A stretch of 64,000 bases of DNA, taken from the NCBI RefSeq assembly GCF_028736115.1, contig NZ_CP117877.1, forward strand, positions 2,666,001 to 2,730,000. Reading direction: 5' to 3'. The stretch comes from Mucilaginibacter sp. KACC 22063 (GTDB taxonomy: Bacteria > Bacteroidota > Bacteroidia > Sphingobacteriales > Sphingobacteriaceae). Both the position numbers and the translations under genes were made by a program. The notes under the pieces are model-generated. The model was not told the origin of the DNA, did not search any database, and saw only the letters and a program-made list of their open reading frames with translations. How positions within the stretch are numbered: position 1 is the first letter of the stretch; every line of letters starts with the position of its first letter. Below, piece after piece: positions 1-8,405 of this stretch.

Positions 1-39
1 GTTAAACGTATTTTGGAAGCTTACGGTGATATACAGTAA
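1..39 (+). CDS. 3' end of an upstream gene (possibly PhoH-family ATPase)
   Basis: Only the last 12 codons and a TAA stop lie in the window; they read VKRILEAYGDIQ. The reading frame is open from the first base. PhoH-like ATPase genes often precede purC in Bacteroidota, and this tail would fit the end of one, but twelve residues cannot prove a family. Treat the identity as a neighbourhood-based guess. The presence of a coding 3' end is better supported because the frame ends cleanly 79 bp before purC. Confidence 0.35.
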   Translation, partial: VKRILEAYGDIQ

Positions 40-47
40 AATTTAAA

Positions 48-115
48 GTTGAAAGTTAAGAGTTATCAGTTATATATCTTATAATACTGGGAACTGTTAA
101 CTGACAACTGACAAC
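48..115. repeat. imperfect inverted repeat upstream of purC
   Basis: The left arm (48-71) and the reverse complement of the right arm (92-115) match at 18 of 24 positions, and both arms are built from repeated AGTT/AACT units. The structure fills most of the gap between the upstream gene and purC. It may be an intergenic palindromic repeat or a weak terminator; no T-run follows it. Confidence 0.35.
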
Positions 116-118
116 AAT

Positions 119-1063
119 ATGGATGCTATAAAAGAAACACACTTTAATTTTCCGGGTCAAACATCATTTTACAAAGGCAAGGTTCGCGATGTTTATACCA
201 TCGATAACAAATACCTTGTTATGGTGGTAACTGACCGTATATCAGCTTTTGATGTAGTTTTGCCTCAGCCTATACCATACAAAGGCCAGGTGCTTAATCA
301 AATTGCTGCCAAATTTTTAAAAGACACTGCTGATATTGTACCTAATTGGGTAGCCAGCGTACCTGATCCGAGTGTTACCATTGGCCGTATCTGTGAGCCT
401 TTTAAAGTTGAAATGGTGATACGCGGATATTTAGCGGGACATGCCTGGAGAGAATACAGCGCAGGTAAGCGCGAAGTATGCGGCGTGCAATTACCCGAAG
501 GCTTAAAAGAAAATGATCAACTGCCGCAGCCTATTATCACGCCAACAACTAAGGCCTCAGTTGGCCACGATGAAGATATTTCAAGAGAAGATATTATAGC
601 AAAAGGTATTGTTGACAGTGCCGAATATGAGCAGTTGGAAAGATATACCCGTGCTTTATATCAACGCGGTACAGAGATAGCAGCCAAACAGGGTTTGATA
701 TTGGTTGATACTAAGTATGAGTTTGGGAAAGCGGATGGCCAGATCTATCTGATCGATGAAATTCATACCCCTGATTCATCCCGTTACTTTTACAGCGAAG
801 GTTATGCCGAACGCCAGGAAAAAGGGGAGCCTCAGAAGCAGCTATCAAAAGAGTTTGTGCGTAAATGGCTTATTGAAAATGGCTTTCAGGGTAAGAACGG
901 GCAAACTGTACCAGAGATGACGCCTGAGATAGTTAACTCAATATCTGAACGTTACATTGAGCTTTATAATCACATCACGGGAGAGGCTTTTGTAAAGCCC
1001 GAAGGTACCGATGTTTTAAAGCGTGTAGAGGATAATGTTAATTCGGCGCTTGCCGGTTTGTAA
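119..1063 (+). CDS. purC: phosphoribosylaminoimidazole-succinocarboxamide synthase (SAICAR synthase)
   Basis: Catalyses ATP-dependent joining of aspartate to CAIR to give SAICAR in cytosolic de novo purine synthesis. The 314-residue product carries the family's N-terminal nucleotide-binding segment YKGKVRDVY (18-26), followed by TDRISAFD (38-45), and the aspartate/CAIR-site stretch with SVGHDED near residue 150. The length fits the longer SAICAR synthases of about 300 residues rather than the roughly 240-residue E. coli form. The ATG at 119 follows an AT-rich repeat region with no clear Shine-Dalgarno, as is common in Bacteroidota. No other purine genes are adjacent. The call is secure. Confidence 0.97.
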   Translation: MDAIKETHFNFPGQTSFYKGKVRDVYTIDNKYLVMVVTDRISAFDVVLPQPIPYKGQVLNQIAAKFLKDTADIVPNWVASVPDPSVTIGRICEPFKVEMVIRGYLAGHAWREYSAGKREVCGVQLPEGLKENDQLPQPIITPTTKASVGHDEDISREDIIAKGIVDSAEYEQLERYTRALYQRGTEIAAKQGLILVDTKYEFGKADGQIYLIDEIHTPDSSRYFYSEGYAERQEKGEPQKQLSKEFVRKWLIENGFQGKNGQTVPEMTPEIVNSISERYIELYNHITGEAFVKPEGTDVLKRVEDNVNSALAGL

Positions 1064-1116
1064 TTTGTTATTGTAGCTAAAATAAGTTTATATTAGCTTC
1101 TTAATTTGAATAGATA

Positions 1117-1494
1117 ATGAAATTTGCGCTTGATAAACATGAGAAGTATGTGGTGTTGAAACTTAATGAATCAAAACTGAATTCATTATTTACTCCTCAA
1201 CTTAAATCAGAACTGATATTGATAAATACCGAAGGCCAGCGCAACATTGTGCTTGATCTTAGCCAGGTAAAATTTGCTGATTCATCAGGCCTTAGCAGCC
1301 TTTTAGTCGGACACCGTTTGTGTAAAAACAGCGAAGGTGTGTTTATACTTTGCGGATTAAGTGAATCTGTTAGCCGTTTGGTAACCATTTCACAATTAGA
1401 CACTGTTTTAACCATAGTGCCATCCGTTGAAGAAGCTATTGACCTCATCTTTATGGAGGAAATAGAAAAAGAACTAAAAAAAGAAGCAAAATAA
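1117..1494 (+). CDS. STAS-domain protein (anti-sigma factor antagonist family)
   Basis: A single STAS domain of 125 residues. The stretch DLSQVKFADSSGLSSLL (about 47-63) is the SpoIIAA/RsbV phosphorylation-loop signature, with the serine of DSSG as the likely phospho-acceptor. In known systems such proteins sequester a serine kinase/anti-sigma factor when unphosphorylated. No cognate kinase or PP2C phosphatase is encoded nearby, so the partner must lie elsewhere. The C-terminus ends in a charged Glu/Lys tail. It lies 22 bp upstream of rnz on the same strand and is probably co-transcribed. The family is firm; the pathway is unknown. Confidence 0.85.
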   Translation: MKFALDKHEKYVVLKLNESKLNSLFTPQLKSELILINTEGQRNIVLDLSQVKFADSSGLSSLLVGHRLCKNSEGVFILCGLSESVSRLVTISQLDTVLTIVPSVEEAIDLIFMEEIEKELKKEAK

Positions 1495-1516
1495 GCCTTT
1501 TATATGTTTACCCCAC

Positions 1517-2428
1517 ATGAAGTTTGAGGTAACTATATTAGGAAGCAGCTCTGCAACCCCCATTTTTAATAGAAATCCAACAGCACAGGCGCTTAACATC
1601 AATGAGCGCCTGTACCTGATAGATTGCGGCGAGGGTACACAACAGCAGATGCTGCGCTTTGATATAAAAGCAAGCCGTATAGACCATATTTTCATCAGCC
1701 ATCTGCATGGCGACCATTATCTTGGGCTTGTAGGCTTGTTATCCTCCATGCATCTTAATGGCCGCAAAAAACCGTTAAAGTTATTTGGCCCTGCGCCGCT
1801 TAAAGAAATCATCGATCTGCAGTTTAAGTATTCAGATACTAACCTGCAATACGAAATTGAGTTTAAAGCCACGGATGCTACTACAGCAGAGGTGATATTG
1901 GAGAACCAGGATTTAACAGTAACTACTTTTCCGCTTGATCACCGTATACCCTGTACAGGGTTTCTGTTCAAACAGAAAAAAACATTAAGAAAGATCATTA
2001 AAGAAAAGGTAGAAGCTTTAGAAATACCCATTAATTATTACCCTTTGCTCAAACGCGGGCAAAACTACGTAGCACCTGATGGCACAGTTTACGCAAACAA
2101 CGAGCTAACCGTTGATTCGAGTACGCCTAAATCTTACGCCTACTGCTCTGATACGATATACAACCAAAATTATTTTCAGTATATAAAGGGTGCCGATACC
2201 CTTTATCACGAGGCTACCTTTTTGCATAACATGCTCGACAGGGCCCAGCAAACTTTTCACACCACTGCCTTTCAGGCTGGTGAAATTGCAGCTCATAATG
2301 AGATCAGTAAATTACTGATCGGTCACTTTTCAGCCCGTTACCGCACGCTGGATGATTTACTGATTGAGGCGCAAAGCGTATTTCCTGATACAAATCTTGC
2401 TATTGAAGGGAAAACCTTTGAGATATAA
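1517..2428 (+). CDS. rnz: ribonuclease Z (tRNA 3'-processing endonuclease)
   Basis: A 303-residue metallo-beta-lactamase-fold nuclease that removes 3' trailers from tRNA precursors in the cytoplasm. The zinc-binding motif HLHGDH is at 62-67. Further expected ligands are the aspartate in YCSDT near residue 214 and the histidine in IGHFSARY near the C-terminus. Length and motif order match bacterial short-form tRNase Z. It follows the STAS gene by 22 bp, and a strong hairpin terminator begins 3 bp after the stop. No frameshift or missing ligand was seen. Confidence 0.95.
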   Translation: MKFEVTILGSSSATPIFNRNPTAQALNINERLYLIDCGEGTQQQMLRFDIKASRIDHIFISHLHGDHYLGLVGLLSSMHLNGRKKPLKLFGPAPLKEIIDLQFKYSDTNLQYEIEFKATDATTAEVILENQDLTVTTFPLDHRIPCTGFLFKQKKTLRKIIKEKVEALEIPINYYPLLKRGQNYVAPDGTVYANNELTVDSSTPKSYAYCSDTIYNQNYFQYIKGADTLYHEATFLHNMLDRAQQTFHTTAFQAGEIAAHNEISKLLIGHFSARYRTLDDLLIEAQSVFPDTNLAIEGKTFEI

Positions 2429-2430
2429 AA

Positions 2431-2458
2431 AAAGCCGCTTTTTATTAAAAGCGGCTTT
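2431..2458. terminator. bidirectional intrinsic terminator between rnz and the MlaD gene
   Basis: A 12-bp perfect stem (2431-2442 with 2447-2458) with loop TATT lies between two convergent genes. T-rich or A-rich sequence on each side allows termination in both directions. Confidence 0.85.
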
Positions 2459-2477
2459 CATTTCTATAGACTTCTAA

Positions 2478-3419
2478 TTAATCTTTTTTACCGAACACAG
2501 AGAAATGTACATAACGGCTTGGGTGTGCCTTAATGTCAAGGAATAACTGGTTAAGGTTAGCCGATGCATCGTTTAAGTTGTTGTACATCTTATTATCATT
2601 AATCAACAGCGATAATGATCCTGTACCGTTATTAATTTTGTTAATGGTAGCTTGCAGATCAGCAACGGTTTTATTCGCATTCTCTAATGTTTCTTTTATG
2701 CGGGAATTTGCCAGATCATTACTAACAGTTGCAAAATTACCGGTGATGGTATTTAAATGGCCTGAACTTACTTTTAAATTAGCCGATACTGCTTGTGCGT
2801 TAGTCATGATACCATCTATATGGCCGGATTGCGAACCCACAATTCGATCAATCTTTTTAGTTGTACCTTCCAGTGTTTGCAATGAATTAGCAATACTCAT
2901 AAAGCTGCGGTCAACATTTTTCTGAAAGTTTGGATTCAGTATTTTATTCACTGAGGCAAGCGTCGAATCCATTTTGGCGATCAACTGTTCAGCCTTTTTT
3001 TGTACTGGCTGTAAACTTTCGGCAAGGCTGCCCTGTACATCGGCACGCAGCGTGTCCTTGTCTTCTGCGTATTCCTTGCTTGTACCCAACTCAAATACAA
3101 TGGCTTTGCTTCCTAAAAGGTCGGTACTTTCTAATTTAGCAAGCGTATTAACAGGTACATTATATTGGTGTTCAATTTTGAATTCAACAATGGTACGACC
3201 GTCTGGCTGTAATTGCATTTTCGACACCTTGCCAATAGGGAAACCGTTTACCAGTACCGGCTTAGATACGGTTAACCCTTCAACACTTTTATATATGGCA
3301 TAAAAGCGGTTAGAACTGGAGAACACGTCGTTTCCGCGCAGGTAGCTGTAACCTAATATTAATATGGTAATACCTACAACAGTTAGTACGCCTATTTTAG
3401 TTTCGTTAGTTATTTTCAA
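2478..3419 (-). CDS. MlaD/Mce-family lipid-transport substrate-binding protein
   Basis: A 313-residue inner-membrane-anchored Mce protein. One N-terminal transmembrane segment (about 11-27, rich in V/I/L) is followed by a single Mce domain (about 36-115) containing the typical GLTVSKPVLVNGFPIGKV stretch. A long helical region (about 125-300) follows, probably the coiled tube of Mce assemblies. Members carry phospholipids or other lipids across the periplasm with an MlaE permease and MlaF ATPase, neither of which is in this window. It is 33 bp downstream of the amidase gene on the same strand, so the two are probably co-transcribed. The family is secure; the lipid cargo is unknown. Confidence 0.9.
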   Translation of the reverse strand: MKITNETKIGVLTVVGITILILGYSYLRGNDVFSSSNRFYAIYKSVEGLTVSKPVLVNGFPIGKVSKMQLQPDGRTIVEFKIEHQYNVPVNTLAKLESTDLLGSKAIVFELGTSKEYAEDKDTLRADVQGSLAESLQPVQKKAEQLIAKMDSTLASVNKILNPNFQKNVDRSFMSIANSLQTLEGTTKKIDRIVGSQSGHIDGIMTNAQAVSANLKVSSGHLNTITGNFATVSNDLANSRIKETLENANKTVADLQATINKINNGTGSLSLLINDNKMYNNLNDASANLNQLFLDIKAHPSRYVHFSVFGKKD

Positions 3420-3452
3420 AATTGTGTATTTAGAGTTAAAGTATATATTTCC

Positions 3453-4322
3453 TTAATTAGGCTGTTCTAATTCTTTTTTATATGTTTTAATTGATCTTAC
3501 AATCGTACTTACTATTTCGTTTTGCCCATCTTCCGAATTTAGGTAAGCCTCGTCTTTAGGGTTGTTGATATAACCAGTTTCAACAAGTACCGCCGGCATT
3601 GCACTGTGGCAAAGTACCAGCAGGCTTTGTTCCCTTACACCTTCGCTTGACCGGCCATCATTTTGTGTAAACTCATCATTTAAGATGTTGGCCATACGTA
3701 TACTGTTCTTCCTGTACTTATTTTTAAAAGCGTTGAGCAAAATCATTTGCGTAGGGTCATTAAAATCTACACCTCCACCATTAACATCTTTTTCCTCAAA
3801 TAAGTTTTCCCTTATTGCTGCGGCTTCTTCTTTATCGCCTCCGGTTTCGTCGCCATGACGGTGAAAACCATAAACTAACAATAAAACACCACGTCCGGAT
3901 TGGTCGGGAACCCTTCTGCGTCGGCCGCCAACGGTCACCAATCTATCAGGCAAAGAATTACAGTGCAGCGAAATAAAAAGATCGCCTTTAGCCTCATTAG
4001 CTATGTCAGAGCGCTTTTGCCACAGGATATCATCATCCGTGGTGCGTGTCATTACCACGCGTACATCGGGCAAATCTTTTTGTATAGCTTGCTGCAATTT
4101 AAATGCTAATGCCAGCGTTACATTCTTTTCGACAGAATATGAACCATATGCGCCAGGCCTTTTGCCGCCATGTCCGGCATCAACCACAATTGTTTTTATA
4201 CGATACCCTGCTGCCGTGCTGTCTCTCTTTAAACTATCGGCAATACCGTGTGAAAAAAGAGGAAGAGAAAGCAATAATAAAGAAGTAGTACAAATCAAGC
4301 TTTTGAATGCCTTATTTTTCAT
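3453..4322 (-). CDS. secreted N-acetylmuramoyl-L-alanine amidase (Amidase_3)
   Basis: Cleaves the amide bond between MurNAc and the stem peptide of peptidoglycan in the periplasm. The start at 4322 is chosen because it gives a proper signal peptide (MKNKAFKSLICTTSLLLLSL, then a cleavage region near SHGIAD); an ATG at 4364 would add 14 residues and run into the divergent promoter region. Amidase_3 features are visible: VVDAGHGG with the first zinc histidine, a glutamate in SVEKNVTLA, the second histidine in FISLHCNS, and the catalytic glutamate in VLVETGYIN near the C-terminus. A roughly 50-residue insertion follows FISLHCNS, as in AmiC-like enzymes. It is divergent from lptD and upstream of the MlaD gene, forming an envelope-biogenesis group. 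Confidence 0.93.
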   Translation of the reverse strand: MKNKAFKSLICTTSLLLLSLPLFSHGIADSLKRDSTAAGYRIKTIVVDAGHGGKRPGAYGSYSVEKNVTLALAFKLQQAIQKDLPDVRVVMTRTTDDDILWQKRSDIANEAKGDLFISLHCNSLPDRLVTVGGRRRRVPDQSGRGVLLLVYGFHRHGDETGGDKEEAAAIRENLFEEKDVNGGGVDFNDPTQMILLNAFKNKYRKNSIRMANILNDEFTQNDGRSSEGVREQSLLVLCHSAMPAVLVETGYINNPKDEAYLNSEDGQNEIVSTIVRSIKTYKKELEQPN

Positions 4323-4372
4323 TATTTTTGAACCTTGTTCTGAAACTGCAAAAATACTATTCATAACTAATT

Positions 4373-7108
4373 TTGAAATTCGCCCGGTTAATTTTTCTAA
4401 TATCGTTTATTTTCATGGCGGATGTAGTGTTTGCTGCGTCTGATAACGCTTTTTTAAAGCATTTATTGGCGTTTGACACAACTATTAGACGCGATACCGT
4501 ACCAAAGGTAAAAACACCCACGGGTAAAAAACCTAACGGCAAAGGCAAGGCTGGCAATGCCGCGGCCCGTGATACCACAAAATCAAAGGGTGGGCTGCAG
4601 TCTGTTGTAAAAGCGGTTGCAGAAGATTCCACTTACACAGATAACACCCGGAAGATTATCTACCTGTATGGTAAGGGTAGGGTCACGTACGAAGATATTG
4701 AACTTGATGCAGATTATATAAGGGTTGATCAGAAAAAACACCTGATTTTTGCCAGCGGACGTAAAGATCCCAAAACCGGCAGGTACACCGGCAGGCCTAT
4801 TTATACACAAAAAGGGCAAAAGCCAGCCTATGCCGACTCTATGTACCTGGATTATACCACTAAAAAAGGGAAGATTTATAACCCGGCATCAGAACAGCAG
4901 GGTAACTTTTTATCAGGTGGGTTGGCAAAAAAGCTTAACGAAAATGAGGTAGCTTACAAAAATGTGATCTATAGTACGTGCGATTTGCCTTATCCAGATA
5001 CACACTTTGGCATTGTTATTACCAAAGGTATCGCAGAAAAGAAACAGATCATATCTGGCCCGGCTTATCTTGAGATTGCGAACGTGCCCATACCTATAGG
5101 CTTACCTTTTGCATTTTTTCCCAAACCAGATTCGCGTACTTCGGGTATTATGCTGCCAACATTTGGTGAAGATGCCAGGCTGGGTTTCTTCTTGCGTGAT
5201 TTCGGTTATTACCTTGCTTTAAATGACAATATTGATCTTACCAATACGGCAACACTATATTCAAAAGGATCATTTGAAGTAGGAACGGTTGCACGCTACC
5301 TCAAAAGATATGCTTACACAGGTACACTAACCCTGCGTTATGGTAACCATAATTATGGTAACCCCGGCGACCCGCGTACACAGGACTTTAATATTTTGTG
5401 GTCGCATTCGCAGGATCCTGCCGCACACCCCGGCTCGGTGTTCAGTGCATCGGTAAATGCAGGTACGCATAGTTATTATACCAATACGCCAGCCCAGCAA
5501 AACTTTAGCATACAGCAAATTACTCAAAATACCCTTCACTCATCTATTACCTACGCTAAAACATGGGCAGGTACACCTTTTAACATGAACGTGGGTTTAG
5601 AGCACAGCCAGGACCTTCAGCAGAAAACCGTTAGCTTAACGCTGCCAACTGTAAGCTTTAACATGGCCAGTATTACTCCTTTTGATTCAAAAGACAGGGT
5701 TGGTGAACAAAAATGGTATCAGAAAATAACCATAAGCTATACATCCACTGCAAAAAACAGTGTAGTGAGCGTACCCGAAAATCAATTATTTACAAGCAAA
5801 ACACTTACTGAACGTTTTCAAAGCGGGTTTCAACAAAACATTCCGATTAACCTGAGCTTAAACTTCCTTAAATATTTCCAGTTTAACCCAAGTTTCAATT
5901 ATAACGAATATTGGAATTTCCAGACGATCAATCAGTATTACGACCGTAACAACCTGATCAATCCCACATCTCCGGTTATTGACACAGTAGGTGGGTTTAA
6001 GCGTGCCGGTACTTACACCATAAGTGCAGGCCTGTCAACTAAGGTGTACGGTACCATGCAGTTTAAAAAAGGCAGGCTAAGAGCTATAAGACACGTATTA
6101 ACTCCGAATCTTAGCTTCAGCTATAACCCTAACTTTGCCGATCCTTCTTATGGGTACAACAAAACTATTGTAAGCAGTGCTACTGTGCCATATCCTTATA
6201 CGGCTACAACTTATAACATCTTTCAAAATTCGGCTTTTCCGGTTTCTTTACCCGGTCGGCAGGCTGGTATAGGTTTATCTATTGATAATACTTTAGAAGC
6301 TAAGGTGCGCCCTAAAGCTACAGACACATCGCAGGTTGATAAGAAGATACAGTTGCTGCAAAGTTTAAGTTTCTCTACTTTTTACAATTTCGTAGCCGAC
6401 TCTTTCAAGCTTACCCCAATTTCGTTTTCTGCGCATACAGCTGTGTTTAATCAAAAAGTGAACATCAGCTTTAGCGGTACCTTAAACCCTTATGTTGTGC
6501 GGGTAGTCGATTCTATTTCAAACAACACATTGGTGCGTACGCCTGTACTTGTTAACCGTTATACCTGGCAGGATGGGCATTTGCCGCGTTTAACAGCGTT
6601 CCAGGTATCGGCTGATATGAGCCTTAATTCCAATGCCAAGCGTAGTATGGGTAATACACAAACCAATATCAATGCATTAGGAAATACGCCTGGTTTAACG
6701 CCTCAACAGGCCGAAAGATTAGCTATGGTAAATCAGGATCAGAGCGCCTTTGTTGATTTTAACGTGCCCTGGAACGTTAATCTTAGTTACAGCTTTGTTT
6801 ATACCAATAACGGCTTAATCCCAACCATAACCCATACCATACAAGCCCGTGGCGATGTCAACATTGCTCCAAAATGGAAGGTAACTTATTACAGCGACTT
6901 TGACATCAGGCATCAGAAAGTAAGTACCTGCCAGCTGGGCATTTACCGCGACCTACATTGCTGGGACCTCTCTGTACAATGGGTACCTTTCGGATATTTA
7001 AAAATGTATAGTGTAATGTTACGTGTTAAGGCATCAATATTGCAGGACTTGAAACTTAGCAAACGAAGTGACTACACCAGCAGTCAATACTACAATCCTT
7101 ATTATTAA
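4373..7108 (+). CDS. lptD: LptD-like outer-membrane LPS assembly protein
   Basis: A 911-residue outer-membrane protein expected to insert lipopolysaccharide into the outer leaflet. After a signal peptide (KFARLIFLISFIFMADVVFA, residues 2-21) comes a low-complexity Lys/Gly/Thr-rich stretch (about 40-70). An OstA/LptA-like beta-jellyroll follows (about 80-230, with YLYGKGRVTYEDIELDADYI). The rest is a large beta-barrel of alternating aromatic strands ending in YYNPYY. The start is a TTG; in-frame ATGs are internal to the signal peptide, and a stop lies three codons upstream. It diverges from the amidase gene with only 50 bp between starts, so they share a regulatory region. cinA follows after 3 bp and is probably co-transcribed. 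Confidence 0.88.
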   Translation: MKFARLIFLISFIFMADVVFAASDNAFLKHLLAFDTTIRRDTVPKVKTPTGKKPNGKGKAGNAAARDTTKSKGGLQSVVKAVAEDSTYTDNTRKIIYLYGKGRVTYEDIELDADYIRVDQKKHLIFASGRKDPKTGRYTGRPIYTQKGQKPAYADSMYLDYTTKKGKIYNPASEQQGNFLSGGLAKKLNENEVAYKNVIYSTCDLPYPDTHFGIVITKGIAEKKQIISGPAYLEIANVPIPIGLPFAFFPKPDSRTSGIMLPTFGEDARLGFFLRDFGYYLALNDNIDLTNTATLYSKGSFEVGTVARYLKRYAYTGTLTLRYGNHNYGNPGDPRTQDFNILWSHSQDPAAHPGSVFSASVNAGTHSYYTNTPAQQNFSIQQITQNTLHSSITYAKTWAGTPFNMNVGLEHSQDLQQKTVSLTLPTVSFNMASITPFDSKDRVGEQKWYQKITISYTSTAKNSVVSVPENQLFTSKTLTERFQSGFQQNIPINLSLNFLKYFQFNPSFNYNEYWNFQTINQYYDRNNLINPTSPVIDTVGGFKRAGTYTISAGLSTKVYGTMQFKKGRLRAIRHVLTPNLSFSYNPNFADPSYGYNKTIVSSATVPYPYTATTYNIFQNSAFPVSLPGRQAGIGLSIDNTLEAKVRPKATDTSQVDKKIQLLQSLSFSTFYNFVADSFKLTPISFSAHTAVFNQKVNISFSGTLNPYVVRVVDSISNNTLVRTPVLVNRYTWQDGHLPRLTAFQVSADMSLNSNAKRSMGNTQTNINALGNTPGLTPQQAERLAMVNQDQSAFVDFNVPWNVNLSYSFVYTNNGLIPTITHTIQARGDVNIAPKWKVTYYSDFDIRHQKVSTCQLGIYRDLHCWDLSVQWVPFGYLKMYSVMLRVKASILQDLKLSKRSDYTSSQYYNPYY

Positions 7109-7111
7109 AAC

Positions 7112-8374
7112 ATGCTTGCCGAAATTATAACCATTGGCGACGAAATACTGATAGGACAGATCGTTGATACCAACTCTGCCTGGATGGCTACCCGTTTAAA
7201 CGAGGCCGGCCTGCGCATAAAACAGATCTCGTCCGTATCTGACGACCGCGAACATATATTAAAAGCACTTGCCGAAGCACATAATCGTGCTAATGTAATT
7301 TTGATCACTGGCGGCCTTGGCCCAACCAAAGACGATATTACAAAAAAAACATTGGCCGATTACTTCGGAGTTGGCTTTAAGCTGGATGAGGGCGCGTTAG
7401 AAAATGTAAAGCGGATATTTGCCAAATTTAATCGCCCTTTGCTGGATGTGAATTACAAACAGGCGGAAGTACCGGAAAATTGCGAGGTGATACAAAACCA
7501 TAATGGTACCGCACCCGGAATGTGGTTTATGCATCAGGGTAAGGTTTATGTATCAATGCCCGGCGTACCGTTCGAAATGCAGTATATGATGGAAGAAAGC
7601 GTTATTCCGAAATTAAAGGAACTTTATCATCTTCCGCAGATACTGCATAAAACGATATTGACAGTAGGTGAGGGCGAATCCTTCCTGGCTGAACGCATTG
7701 CCGATATTGAAGATAGTTTACCCGCTACTATAAAATTGGCCTATTTGCCTAAACTTGGTATGGTAAGGCTAAGGTTGAGTGGTTACCAGGATGCCGGTGG
7801 TGAATTACAATCTCAGATAGATCATTACGCTTCGTTAATTACAGAGCGAATTGGAAATGTGGTAGTTGCGCTTGAAGATATTGAACTTGAAAAGGCCATC
7901 CTGAATAAAATGGCCGAAAACCACCTTACCCTGTCAATTGCAGAAAGTTGCACCGGAGGTTACATATCTCATTTATTTACCAGGCATGCCGGATCGTCTG
8001 AAGTGTTTTTAGGCGGTGCTGTATCGTATTCATATGAATTAAAGGAAAGTATACTTGGCGTTCAGAATGAAACACTTTGGCAGCATGGCGCAGTAAGCGA
8101 AGAAACGGCTACTGAAATGGTTGAAGGCGCACTGTTAAACTTTAAATCAGACTTTGCTATTGCTGTTACAGGAATTGCCGGTCCGGGGGGAGAAACGCCC
8201 GACAAACCCGTTGGCACAGTTTGGATTGCGGCCGCCACAGCAGGTAAACGGATGGTAAAGAAATTCACATTTGGCAGTAAAAGGCAGCAAAATATTGAAC
8301 GGGCCGCCACAGCTGCACTTGGAATGTTGAATACTTTATTAACAGATGTTCTGAAAAGCGGCGAAATAGTTTAA
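7112..8374 (+). CDS. cinA: CinA-family protein (molybdopterin-binding-like domain plus NMN deamidase domain)
   Basis: A 420-residue two-domain protein. The N-terminal half (1-170, MLAEIITIGDEILIGQIVDTN, with TGGLGPTKDD) is the MoCF_biosynth/COG1058 domain with ADP-ribose pyrophosphatase activity in characterised homologues. The C-terminal half (about 255-415) is the PncC domain that deamidates nicotinamide mononucleotide, shown by AESCTGG and VTGIAGPGG. It therefore probably works in pyridine-nucleotide salvage. The historical link of cinA to competence applies to other bacteria. It begins 3 bp after lptD and ends 31 bp before the E2 gene. Length and motifs are complete. Confidence 0.95.
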   Translation: MLAEIITIGDEILIGQIVDTNSAWMATRLNEAGLRIKQISSVSDDREHILKALAEAHNRANVILITGGLGPTKDDITKKTLADYFGVGFKLDEGALENVKRIFAKFNRPLLDVNYKQAEVPENCEVIQNHNGTAPGMWFMHQGKVYVSMPGVPFEMQYMMEESVIPKLKELYHLPQILHKTILTVGEGESFLAERIADIEDSLPATIKLAYLPKLGMVRLRLSGYQDAGGELQSQIDHYASLITERIGNVVVALEDIELEKAILNKMAENHLTLSIAESCTGGYISHLFTRHAGSSEVFLGGAVSYSYELKESILGVQNETLWQHGAVSEETATEMVEGALLNFKSDFAIAVTGIAGPGGETPDKPVGTVWIAAATAGKRMVKKFTFGSKRQQNIERAATAALGMLNTLLTDVLKSGEIV

Positions 8375-8405
8375 ATTTGGCTGTTTAATTTACTAAGGTA
8401 ACTCT

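Noticed and set aside
2533..3303. Open frames antisense to the MlaD-family gene
   Set aside because: The minus-strand gene has clear domain structure and signals; the antisense products resemble nothing and share its codon pattern.
4357..4632. Minus-strand open frame opposite the lptD signal peptide
   Set aside because: It overlaps the coding start of lptD and the divergent promoter region; no protein-like features.
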